Assembly: GCF_003014575.1 (NCBI RefSeq)
Contig: NZ_PYGF01000007.1
Coordinates: forward strand, 62,001-126,000
Reading direction: 5' to 3'
DNA: 64,000 nucleotides
Source: Cecembia rubra
GTDB taxonomy: Bacteria > Bacteroidota > Bacteroidia > Cytophagales > Cyclobacteriaceae
The notes under the pieces are model-generated. The model was given only the letters and a program-made list of their open reading frames with translations. It did not search any database and was not told the origin of the DNA. Position 1 is the stretch's first letter. Each line of letters starts with the position of its first letter. The translations under genes and the position numbers were made by a program. This document shows, in pieces, positions 47,346-54,642 of the stretch.

Positions 47346-47550
47346 ACCGGGCTTTGCGGACTGCTTCGACCTCTTTAGTAATTTCTTCTAAACTTGGGGC
47401 TTCATCTGACCTACTCCTGAATTTTTTCAATACTTCAGAAAAAGCATTCTCAGAATCCTCTTTCCTAATCCTTATCAAGTCCAAATTTGCCAAGTCTTTC
47501 AAAAGGGCTTTGGCTTTGGGATTCAAAATATCAATTCTAATAGTTTCCAT
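47335..47550 (-). CDS. Antitoxin of the PIN-domain toxin
   Basis: 71 residues. Starts METIRIDILNPKAKALLKDLANLDLI, which fits a short beta strand and helices of an antitoxin N-terminus; the C-terminal half is charged (EEITKEVEAVRKARYEK) and would wrap the toxin. Overlaps the toxin gene and precedes it, the usual order. Likely autoregulates the pair. Confidence 0.85.
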   Translation of the reverse strand: METIRIDILNPKAKALLKDLANLDLIRIRKEDSENAFSEVLKKFRSRSDEAPSLEEITKEVEAVRKARYEK

Positions 47551-47607
47551 TTTTTTTCAATCTTTCTTAAAGATACGAATATTTTAAATCGGAGATCGTT
47601 TTATCAT

Positions 47608-47743
47608 GCACCACAACGTGATTCAGCTTGGAGACGGCGGGCATTCGAAGCCGTTCTCTTCCAGCCTACTTCTACCTTCTTAAAGATACTAAACTTTCTA
47701 TTTACTCTGAACCGCCCGCTGGATCCAAGGTGATGTTGGACTC
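47608..47743 (-). repeat. attC-like site 7
   Basis: Same type as site 6 (CAGCTTGGAGACGGCGGGC ... ACCGCCCGCTGGATCCAAGG). Left end ACCACAACG pairs with the right end of site 6; right end TGTTGGACTCA pairs with the left end of site 8. Confidence 0.92.
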
Positions 47744-48752
47744 AGTTCTTTATTAGGTTTACTATCAGTTTAATCATCAAATCCATTTGCTCAGGTAAAC
47801 TTTGCGCTACTGCCAATGCAAGAGCCACCAATGTATTTTCATTTATTTTTCTAATTCCTCTTTCATCCAAGTGATAATTGTTCTGCTCTAAGAACCAAAC
47901 AAACAGAAATGAACCTATTCTCTTGTTTCCATCGCTAAAAGCATGTCCTTTGATGACAGAATATAACAACTGTGCCGCCTGCTCTTCAATAGTTGGATAT
48001 GCCAATTCTCCAAATACTGTTTGGGAGATACTTCCCAATATTCCCCGGAATGAATCATCTTTCTCGTTTCCGAAAAGCTCTCCGGCTTCTCCTTTCTGAA
48101 TCAATTCCCTTTTTAACTGGTATAAGGCTTTCTTGACATCATCATAATTGATAACATAAATGATTTCTTTTGAAAGGTTGTCAAGCTGAAGATCTTCTGA
48201 ATCATACCTATTGAGCAATTCAAAAGATTTAGAATACTTTGAAATAATATCCAAAAATCCCTCAGTCAATACTTTTTGTGATTCGAAGGTTCTTTCTCTT
48301 AAAATATCAAGCTGATTTTCTAGCTGAATTATTTTTTGACCTTGCTTGCTCAATAATTCGCTGTTGATGGCATAACCCTGCACTAAGTAATCTTTCAATC
48401 TTTGGGTTGCCCATTTTCTGAATTCAATCCCAACTGGTGATTTTACCCGATATCCAACTGAGATCACTACATCCAAATTGTAAGCTGAAACTGCCCTTTT
48501 TACTTTTCTTTCCCCTTCTTTTTGAACTTGGCGGAAATTCCGCCAAGTTGACTCTTTTTCCAATTCTCCTTCTTTGTAAATATTTCGGATATGCTCACCA
48601 ATCGTTCTTCTAGCTTTACCAAATAATTCAACAAGCTGCTGTTCGGTAACCCAAACCGTATCATGCTCCCCATCCAATATGATTTCAAATTCATTGCTAC
48701 CTTGGGATGGTTTGAAAACCACTATTTCAGAATTGAAGTCAACTGTTTCCAT
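47742..48752 (-). CDS. RhuM-Fic fusion protein
   Basis: 336 residues. Residues about 1-140 are the RhuM domain (VWVTEQQLVELFGKARRTIGEHI, AYNLDVVISVGYRVKSPVG, FRKWATQRLKDYLVQGY); the C-terminal part is a Fic/Doc domain with GHAFSDGNKRIGSFLFVWFL, an HxFxDGNKRxG motif with Ala replacing the usual Pro. Fic proteins transfer AMP or related groups to proteins and can act as toxins. The gene's TGA stop abuts the R'' box of site 7. Shares cassette 7 with a small membrane protein gene. Confidence 0.9.
   Translation of the reverse strand: METVDFNSEIVVFKPSQGSNEFEIILDGEHDTVWVTEQQLVELFGKARRTIGEHIRNIYKEGELEKESTWRNFRQVQKEGERKVKRAVSAYNLDVVISVGYRVKSPVGIEFRKWATQRLKDYLVQGYAINSELLSKQGQKIIQLENQLDILRERTFESQKVLTEGFLDIISKYSKSFELLNRYDSEDLQLDNLSKEIIYVINYDDVKKALYQLKRELIQKGEAGELFGNEKDDSFRGILGSISQTVFGELAYPTIEEQAAQLLYSVIKGHAFSDGNKRIGSFLFVWFLEQNNYHLDERGIRKINENTLVALALAVAQSLPEQMDLMIKLIVNLIKN
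48525..48549. repeat. Perfect 25-nt palindrome inside the RhuM-Fic gene
   Basis: AACTTGGCGGAA and TTCCGCCAAGTT flank a single A. The centre resembles the inner arms of the attC-like sites (CTTGGCGG). It encodes the conserved WRNFRQV segment, so protein constraint may explain it. Confidence 0.6.
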
Positions 48753-48787
48753 ATAGGAAGATAATGGATTTTGATAAAAATATTAGT

Positions 48788-49120
48788 TCATTGTTTCAAA
48801 AAACCTTTGATTTCAAAATTGCCAGGATCTTTAACAGCATATTCTATTAACACCTTTGATCCAATTTCCTTTTTATCGATTCTCTGCGAAAGTTTTTTCT
48901 TCTGAACATAAAACGAATCATCAACCTGATAGGATATCGTAATGATTTGGGTAAATCCCATTCCTTTAGGACCATACCCAAGTGCATTTTCTGTAATCAC
49001 TGCTTTGGCCTCAGCCGTTTTTGTCCATGGAGCAAATGGCATTTCAAAATTATTCCATGCCAGGTATAGAAAAAATCCAAACCCCAATATTCCGATTATC
49101 CAAGGATTTTGCTTTGCCAT
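48788..49120 (-). CDS. Small DUF3592-like membrane protein
   Basis: 110 residues from the ATG at 49120 (MAKQNPWIIGILGFGFFLYL); the frame upstream runs through site 8 and is not coding. One membrane segment (about 7-25), then a beta-rich domain (AEAKAVITENALGYGP, ITISYQVDDSFYVQKKKLS, GSKVLIEYAVKDPGNFEI) of the type found in DUF3592 proteins. Function unknown. First gene of cassette 7. Confidence 0.75.
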   Translation of the reverse strand: MAKQNPWIIGILGFGFFLYLAWNNFEMPFAPWTKTAEAKAVITENALGYGPKGMGFTQIITISYQVDDSFYVQKKKLSQRIDKKEIGSKVLIEYAVKDPGNFEIKGFLKQ

Positions 49121-49129
49121 TTTAGAATT

Positions 49130-49265
49130 GAGTCCAACGTTTTGGCACTTGGCGCAGTGGCGGATTTCGGAGCACAAAACTGTCAATACACCACAAAAGC
49201 TGATGCGAGGTAGAATGTTCAATTAACCACATAACCCGCCATTGAGCCAAACGCCTGTTATGCGG
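49130..49265 (-). repeat. attC-like site 8
   Basis: Arms TTTTGGCACTTGGCGCAGTG against CATTGAGCCAAACGCC. Left end TGAGTCCAACG (pairs with site 7 right), right end TGTTATGCGG (pairs with site 9 left). Centre shares CGGAGCACAAAACTGTCAA with site 13. Confidence 0.92.
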
Positions 49266-49752
49266 TCGGCTTTCTTGTCTTTCGTTGTTCATATTCACTT
49301 AAAAGTCTGTTTAGTATTCCTATTTTTTCATTGTCAACTGGTTCGGTTTGGCAAAGTTGGTCAACCATCATATTGATGTAGTAAAATTGATTGTCGGTTG
49401 TAATTTTTCCTTTCTCAATTACTTTGTCTATACGTTGGAAATAGGATTTAAAAATGTCTGTGTCATACTTGGTTTTGTCTTGCAGATACTTGTTGAATTT
49501 CAAGTCGCCCGTTTCTACCTGCATTTCTGTCAAGTCCCGAAACCATTGTTTTAGTCGTGTTAGTCGCCCTTTTTGATAATGTTCTTCAGTTTGTATTTTA
49601 AGTCCTTTATAGTGTTCTTAAGAGTCAAAGTCAGCAGTCTTGATTTGCAATCCCTTGTTGCCAAGGTAATAATCAAGTGTCGCCAATACCAAGTCTCGAT
49701 ACTTTGAAAGTTCCGCCTGTTTTTCGTCTTTATTGAGTTTTCCTTCCTTCAT
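49258..49752 (-). pseudogene. Hypothetical gene interrupted by one in-frame stop
   Basis: A single frame runs from an ATG at 49752 (MKEGKLNKDEKQAELSKYRD) to the stop at 49258, 164 codons, with one TAA after GLQIKTADFDS. Downstream of that stop the frame continues without a shift (EHYKGLKIQTEEHYQKG ... LLSEYEQRKTRKPTA). Either one point mutation has broken the gene, or a 44-residue product plus a re-start is made. The terminal TAA lies inside the R'' box of site 8. The ATG overlaps the upstream zinc-ribbon gene by 4 bases. Family unknown; helical and charged. Confidence 0.7.
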
Positions 49753-50075
49753 TTTCGTGCTTGGTCTTTATATTGTTCAACAAATTCCTTAGCGTCTCGA
49801 AGATTGTCAGGATACTTCGCATAATTCTGATAGTTCGTCACTCCATTTTTGGCTTCAACTATTTCGTATATATGTTGATAATAAAATCCATTTTCAATTA
49901 GAAACTTAACTGTTTCCCATTTTTTGTCTTCTGTCTTTTTAGGTGGTCTAAATCGGTGAGGCAAAAGTGTCATAGATTTTCCGCATTCAGGGCAAGGATA
50001 TGTTTGTTCAGAACCACTGTCAAATGGTCTGTTAAGTGTTAATATACATTCTAAACAAACTTTTTTATGTCCCAT
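49749..50075 (-). CDS. Hypothetical protein with N-terminal zinc ribbon
   Basis: 108 residues. KVCLECILTL and YPCPECGKSM give two Cys-x2-Cys pairs of a zinc ribbon, then PHRFRPPKKTEDKKWETV and a helical half (FYYQHIYEIVEAKNGVTN). Possibly nucleic-acid binding, but no family is recognised. First gene of cassette 8, coupled to the interrupted gene downstream. Confidence 0.8.
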   Translation of the reverse strand: MGHKKVCLECILTLNRPFDSGSEQTYPCPECGKSMTLLPHRFRPPKKTEDKKWETVKFLIENGFYYQHIYEIVEAKNGVTNYQNYAKYPDNLRDAKEFVEQYKDQARK

Positions 50076-50107
50076 TACTTTCTGTTGTTGTGTAGTCCTT
50101 TAAGCTG

Positions 50108-50242
50108 CCGCATAACGTTTTGCCGCTTGGCGCAGTGGAGGATCTTAGCACTAAAGTTCATACGAAGTAAAAATGTTTGTTTTAGCACAAATGTTCATAC
50201 GAAGAACGTCAGCCGCCATTACGCCAAACTCTTGTTAGCGGC
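50108..50242 (-). repeat. attC-like site 9
   Basis: Arms GCCGCTTGGCGCAGTGGAGG / CCGCCATTACGCCAAAC. Left end CCGCATAACG, right end TGTTAGCGGC. A 10-base direct repeat (TTCATACGAA) occurs twice in the centre. Confidence 0.92.
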
Positions 50243-50900
50243 TGGCATTCGTGATGTCTGCCTTTAAATATTTTTGTTTTGTTCTGTTGTCCAATTTTTC
50301 TACTGCATATCGTAAACATTTTCTGTTCATTATTGAAGCAAATTTGTCAAGAAATTTTATTAAATATGTGCTGTTTTTTTTACCTGCTTCCCTAATCCAA
50401 CTTCCAACTGCCATTTGCACATATTCGTCCTGGTCATTCACAAGAATTTCAGCAATTTTAAATGTGTCTTCAATATCGTTTTGTCTGATGAAGTAATAAG
50501 TACTTACAATTGCTGTCCTTCTTTCCATTGGCAGTTTTGACTTAGCTAATTTGTAAAGTGGTTTTCTGTCTTTGTTATGTAAATAGCCGCCAATTACGTA
50601 AGGCGCTGCTCTGTCAACAAGTCCCCAATCGTTAATCCATTTATGGTTTTCAATATAGGCGTTGTAAATTTCTTCTTTTTCCTTCTCTGTGATTTTTGTA
50701 TTTCTTGCTTTCCAATCTAAAATTGAAACAGCTCCCAATCGTTGGTCATAATCACTATTTCTCAAAAGTTTAATCGCTTCTATTGTCGGCATATCCTTAT
50801 GCTCCTTTGCTAAATCAAAAATTTGCTTTTTTGCTACCAAAGAATTTTCCCTTCTTAATTTTTTAAGCTTCTCTATGAATTCTCCGCTGTTCATAATCAT
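50235..50900 (-). CDS. AlkD-like DNA alkylation repair protein
   Basis: 221 residues of HEAT-like helical repeats. HKWINDWGLVDRAAPYVIGGYL matches the W-x-N-x-W-x-x-x-D region of AlkD-type DNA glycosylases, which excise alkylated purines; Gly occupies the usual Asp position in NWD (here NDWGLVD), so activity should be checked. Its TAA stop lies inside the R'' box of site 9. Part of three-gene cassette 9. Confidence 0.85.
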   Translation of the reverse strand: MIMNSGEFIEKLKKLRRENSLVAKKQIFDLAKEHKDMPTIEAIKLLRNSDYDQRLGAVSILDWKARNTKITEKEKEEIYNAYIENHKWINDWGLVDRAAPYVIGGYLHNKDRKPLYKLAKSKLPMERRTAIVSTYYFIRQNDIEDTFKIAEILVNDQDEYVQMAVGSWIREAGKKNSTYLIKFLDKFASIMNRKCLRYAVEKLDNRTKQKYLKADITNASR

Positions 50901-50961
50901 TATATATTAACGAAAAAATGAAAAAGCGTTGGCGAAAAACCATTCGCCAACGCTTTTGGCT

Positions 50962-51387
50962 TTACGCATTTTCAAGTGCTTTAATGTCAAACTTTTTCAT
51001 TCCCATATACACTTCCATTACTTTCTGTGCTTTTGTCGGGTCGCTTAGAAGTTTAGGAAGAACTGTTGGAACAATTTGCCAAGAAATTCCAAACTTGTCT
51101 TTCAACCAACCACAGTTGCTTTCTTGCCCACCGTCAGCAGTTAAGCTATTCCAGTAGTGGTCTATTTCTTCTTGTGTTTCGCAGTCCACCACAAATGAAA
51201 CCGCTTCGTTGAATTTAAAGTTTGGTCCGCCATTTAGCCCCATAAACTTTTTGCCGTCCAACTCAAAGGTTACTACCATTTGATTGTCTGATGTGATTTT
51301 TGAGTTCTTAAAGATTGTGCAGTAGAACTTTGCTGCTGCTTGGGCTTGACCGTCAAACCACAAGCAAGGATAAATCCTATTTGTCAT
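50962..51387 (-). CDS. VOC family protein (PhnB/3-demethylubiquinone methyltransferase-like)
   Basis: 141 residues. RIYPCLWFDGQAQAAAKFYCTIFKNSKIT, GKKFMGLNGGPNFKFNEAVSFVVDC and CGWLKDKFGISWQIVPTVL are the hallmarks of the YjdN/PhnB branch of vicinal-oxygen-chelate proteins. Despite the family's name in databases it is unlikely to be a methyltransferase. Middle gene of cassette 9. Confidence 0.92.
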   Translation of the reverse strand: MTNRIYPCLWFDGQAQAAAKFYCTIFKNSKITSDNQMVVTFELDGKKFMGLNGGPNFKFNEAVSFVVDCETQEEIDHYWNSLTADGGQESNCGWLKDKFGISWQIVPTVLPKLLSDPTKAQKVMEVYMGMKKFDIKALENA

Positions 51388-51482
51388 TACTTTGTTTTTT
51401 TATGTTAACCCTGAATTGAATTAACGATACAAAACTACTGTCACGGTCTGCCCTAAAATAGAACGAAACCGACAAAACGGTT

Positions 51483-52253
51483 TTATTCGCCTTTACCCAA
51501 TTTTAAGTATTCTTTTGGTGTCATATTCGTAAATTCTTTAAATGCCCTTATAAAATGGCTTTGGTCGGCATAGACATTGTTAAAGGCTATATCAGAAAAA
51601 AGTTTGAATTGATGTTGGTTTAATTGTTGAAATGCAGAGTTAAATTGGGCAATACGTCTATATTGATTTGGCGAAAGGCCAACTTTATCTTCAAACATTC
51701 TTTGAAATGTCCGTTCAGTTACATAAAGCTCGTCTTGAACTTTCTTGAGAATTTCTTTTGATGGATTTTCGGCAATAAGATTGGTTGCGTATTTAATCAG
51801 CTTGTTGTCTGTTTTAATTTTTGTAGTTAGTGTAAATATGAAATCATCCAATATGGCAACCATTTCGTCAACTGTCTTGGAGTTAAGAAGTTTTTCCTGT
51901 AACAAGCTGGCATTTGGGGGCTGAATGAGATTTAGGTTTATGGGGTTGTCAGTAAGGTCTTGTGCTGAAAAGCCGAAAAGCGTTGTCAAAGCAAATGGCT
52001 TAAAGAAAAATGCTATGAGAGTAAAGTTTTCAGCGAATGTTATTTGTTCAGGAAGAATAGTCTGCCCAAAAAGTGTTAGATAGTTGGAACTGCTTTTTAT
52101 TGTTCCTTTAGTCGTTTGAAAAAGTAAGGTCGGTTTGCCATTTGCAAAAAGAGGAAGCGAAAAAGGTTTTTTTACATCATTGTTCTCAACAACTAGAATA
52201 CTGTCCACAAAGTCAGCAATTTTTTCTGTCGGTATGTAATTTTTTCCTGTCAT
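51483..52253 (-). CDS. AraC family regulator (DUF6597-like N-terminus)
   Basis: 256 residues from the ATG at 52253; the frame upstream runs into site 10. N-terminal sensor part with LVVENNDVKKPFSLPLFANGKPT, C-terminal double HTH (about 165-256) with LYVTERTFQRMFEDKVGLSPNQYRR and SDIAFNNVYADQSHFIRAFKEFTNMTPKEYL. First gene of cassette 9; it could control the VOC and AlkD-like genes that follow. Confidence 0.9.
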   Translation of the reverse strand: MTGKNYIPTEKIADFVDSILVVENNDVKKPFSLPLFANGKPTLLFQTTKGTIKSSSNYLTLFGQTILPEQITFAENFTLIAFFFKPFALTTLFGFSAQDLTDNPINLNLIQPPNASLLQEKLLNSKTVDEMVAILDDFIFTLTTKIKTDNKLIKYATNLIAENPSKEILKKVQDELYVTERTFQRMFEDKVGLSPNQYRRIAQFNSAFQQLNQHQFKLFSDIAFNNVYADQSHFIRAFKEFTNMTPKEYLKLGKGE

Positions 52254-52274
52254 TACGGAGTGTCTGTTATGCTT

Positions 52275-52411
52275 GCCGCTAACGGGATTCAGCTTGGAGA
52301 CGGCGGGCTTCACGGAGCCATTCTCTTCAAACCTACTCCTAATTTTTTAAAGATACTGACTTTTATAGTTAATCGGAACCGCCCGCTGTATCCAAGGTGA
52401 TGTTAGCGAAA
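52275..52411 (-). repeat. attC-like site 10
   Basis: CAGCTTGGAGACGGCGGGC type. Left end GCCGCTAACG pairs with site 9 right; right end TGTTAGCGAAA pairs with site 11 left. Long A/T-rich centre shared with sites 6 and 7. Confidence 0.93.
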
Positions 52412-52419
52412 GTTGTTTC

Positions 52420-52818
52420 TTATCTGGTAACCCAGTTTTCTAACCTAATACCAGAGATTCTTTGAAACTCTTTCAAGTTTTCTGTCACCATTATGAGGTC
52501 TTTTTCTATTGCTGTGCAACCAATCAAGAGGTCAAAATCACTAATCTGCAAGCCTATAGATCTTAATCGGGCTTTCTCTTTTCCATACAGGTAAATAACT
52601 CCAAAAATCGGAAGAACAACAACTTGATTAGCAAACACTTCAATTAAATCAAGATTCTTTTGAGGGTTTTTACTGTTTTCAGCTCCAAAAACTAATTCTG
52701 CCAAAGTAATTTCTGAAATAGCAAAACTCTCAGTACCTAGCTGTTCAAACTTTTCGATCAATCCATATTTCCCCCTTAAAAAATGGACGCAGATATTAGT
52801 GTCTAAAAGATACTTCAT
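52420..52818 (-). CDS. vapC: VapC-type PIN-domain toxin
   Basis: 132 residues. YLLDTNICVHFLRG, AISEITLAELVFGAENS, DFDLLIGCTAIEKDLIMVTENLKEF show the four PIN acidic residues in VapC order. A site-specific RNase, probably against tRNA or rRNA. Its ATG overlaps the antitoxin stop by 4 bases. Not closely related to the PIN toxin of cassette 6. Confidence 0.93.
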   Translation of the reverse strand: MKYLLDTNICVHFLRGKYGLIEKFEQLGTESFAISEITLAELVFGAENSKNPQKNLDLIEVFANQVVVLPIFGVIYLYGKEKARLRSIGLQISDFDLLIGCTAIEKDLIMVTENLKEFQRISGIRLENWVTR

Positions 52819-53057
52819 TCGAAACCAGGATTTTCTGTTTTTTCTATTCTGGATTCTCTAATTTCTTTAATGATTTCATCCGAATCTTTATCATCTTCCC
52901 ATGCGCCAAAAAGCGTCCGAATTTCCACCTTCTCTTCTTTTACATCAAGAGACTCGGTCAACTTAATGATCAGTTTTTTCTTGGAAAGATTATCCAAACC
53001 TTTCAATAGACCAAAATACTTTTCTAATGTCTTGTTGTTTAAAGTGAGGTTTGCCAT
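52815..53057 (-). CDS. Antitoxin partner of VapC
   Basis: 80 residues from the ATG at 53057 (MANLTLNNKTLEKYFG); a TTG five codons upstream is less likely. N-terminal helices, C-terminal charged tail (WEDDKDSDEIIKEIRESR) typical of antitoxins that thread into the PIN active site. Coupled to vapC. Confidence 0.88.
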   Translation of the reverse strand: MANLTLNNKTLEKYFGLLKGLDNLSKKKLIIKLTESLDVKEEKVEIRTLFGAWEDDKDSDEIIKEIRESRIEKTENPGFE

Positions 53058-53113
53058 GATTTTTTTCTTCAATTTACGAAATTAATGGTTTGGTGGTCAA
53101 AAGATTTGGATAA

Positions 53114-53584
53114 TTAAATACCCAACTCTCTTTTCTTTTTCTGAATCAAGTCTCCCATGTCACTCAAATCTTTTACAAAACCAGATGCTTTTATAAATTC
53201 ATTTTCCGTATTAAACCAATAGACTTTTTCATCCCCTTTAACTTTTAATTTATACAAAGGAGGGTAAACAAACTGTATGAGAGAAAGGGATTCCACCTCC
53301 ATCCAATTTATTTTTCTTTCGTTCTCACCATTTTTAATGGTTACATTTTGGCCTCCTAATTTTACTACCACAAATTTATCCTTAATAGCAATAAATAGTG
53401 GGAAGGAAATTATTCCTATCATTCCAAAAAATAATGTGGTAACGATATTTTGTTCCATTTTTTCACCATTTATCCAGAATAACTCCGGAAAGAACCAAGA
53501 CAAAATGGACGTAATTGACATTATTATTCCCAAACCAAGAAATAGGTATTTCAGAAAGTAGTGAAATAGATTATTGCTTTCCAT
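53114..53584 (-). CDS. Membrane protein with PH-like C-terminal domain
   Basis: 156 residues with two membrane segments (about 12-32 and 46-66), then a beta-rich part (DKFVVVKLGGQNVTIKNG, INWMEVESLSLIQFVYPPLYKL, YWFNTENEFIKASGFVKDLS) resembling bacterial PH-like domains. Function unknown. First gene of cassette 10 with the vapBC-like pair. Confidence 0.75.
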   Translation of the reverse strand: MESNNLFHYFLKYLFLGLGIIMSITSILSWFFPELFWINGEKMEQNIVTTLFFGMIGIISFPLFIAIKDKFVVVKLGGQNVTIKNGENERKINWMEVESLSLIQFVYPPLYKLKVKGDEKVYWFNTENEFIKASGFVKDLSDMGDLIQKKKRELGI

Positions 53585-53595
53585 GGTTTTTCAAT

Positions 53596-53732
53596 TTTCG
53601 CTAACGGTTTCGGGCTTGGCGAAGGTGGCGATTTACACCACAAATGTTGATGCGGAGAACCAATGTTTGATTAACCACAAATGTGTCTGCGGAGCACTGA
53701 ACCGCCACTTTTGCCAAACCCGTGTTATCGGC
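53596..53732 (-). repeat. attC-like site 11
   Basis: Arms GGGCTTGGCGAAGGTGGCG / CCGCCACTTTTGCCAAACCC. Left end TTTCGCTAACG, right end TGTTATCGGC. The centre has a direct repeat built on CACAAATGT(T/G). Confidence 0.93.
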
Positions 53733-53794
53733 TGTGGCTTTGTCTTTCGTTCTGCTATTTGTGTATTCTGTCCTGTGTGTCAATATTATCTCTT

Positions 53795-54631
53795 TTATGG
53801 ATTACAACAGTCGCAATACGTTGGGTCTTCGGTTGTTTTTTTATTTGGATACATTTCTTCTTTTGTGAATTTGCACTGTTGGCAGACATAAATATAGCTT
53901 AGTGTTGAGTTTGTCGGTGAAATACATAAGCTACATTCAAGACCCTTTTTAGCATCTGTTATTCCAAAACCCGGTGTTTGACATTGAGGGCAAGTTGATT
54001 TAATTTTTTGCACCAGTTTTTGTGTTGCTTGTTCAATCACACTCATTCGTGTAGGGTTATACATAGCTCTCATATCCGTTTCTGCATAAACTGAATTGTA
54101 TTTCGAGAAAAAATAGTTAAATGATTTCTGCAAAATTTCACTTTCGGTTATCCCTTTATAAATATCCGTATTTTCATCTTTTGATTTTCTAAGAATTAAA
54201 CCGTGTGCTGGAAAACCAACCTGTTCTGCAAACTCAAAAAGTTCTTTTTGAGTTTGGATTTGTCTACCATTAAAATTAGTTGAAGTGCTTAATTCTCGAG
54301 CGATTACTTCTATGTTATTTTTTGTGTCAATAAAAATTAAAAATTCATCGTCAGCACTTATAAAAAACATAGATGGGTGTGGGCCAAATGAACCCTCACT
54401 TGCAATTCCTAAATCACAGTTGTTTGCTTTCATTGCCCGCAGACATTTTTCTCTTGCCGTTGAAATTGGGTCAAGTTCTCTCTCTACTTCACCTGTAAAT
54501 GTTCCCAAAGCATCCGTATCAAAAGTTTCATCTGTAAAGCAATTTACACCCAATTCTTTTTCGAGAATAGGTGCAATCACTTGCTCTTTGTGGTGCTTGG
54601 TTGCGATGATTATTTTTCTGTTTTGAAACAT
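53795..54631 (-). CDS. DUF6671-like protein with C-terminal zinc ribbons
   Basis: 278 residues. Residues 1-200 fit the DUF6671 pattern as I remember it (KIIIATKHHKEQVIAPILEK, DALGTFTGEVERELDP, GIASEGSFGPHPSMFFISAD). The C-terminus has four Cys pairs (CPQC, CSLC, CQQC, CDCC), enough for two zinc sites. Function unknown. 11 bases downstream of the dihydroorotase gene and in the same cassette. Confidence 0.78.
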   Translation of the reverse strand: MFQNRKIIIATKHHKEQVIAPILEKELGVNCFTDETFDTDALGTFTGEVERELDPISTAREKCLRAMKANNCDLGIASEGSFGPHPSMFFISADDEFLIFIDTKNNIEVIARELSTSTNFNGRQIQTQKELFEFAEQVGFPAHGLILRKSKDENTDIYKGITESEILQKSFNYFFSKYNSVYAETDMRAMYNPTRMSVIEQATQKLVQKIKSTCPQCQTPGFGITDAKKGLECSLCISPTNSTLSYIYVCQQCKFTKEEMYPNKKTTEDPTYCDCCNP

Positions 54632-54642
54632 TTCATTCCCAA

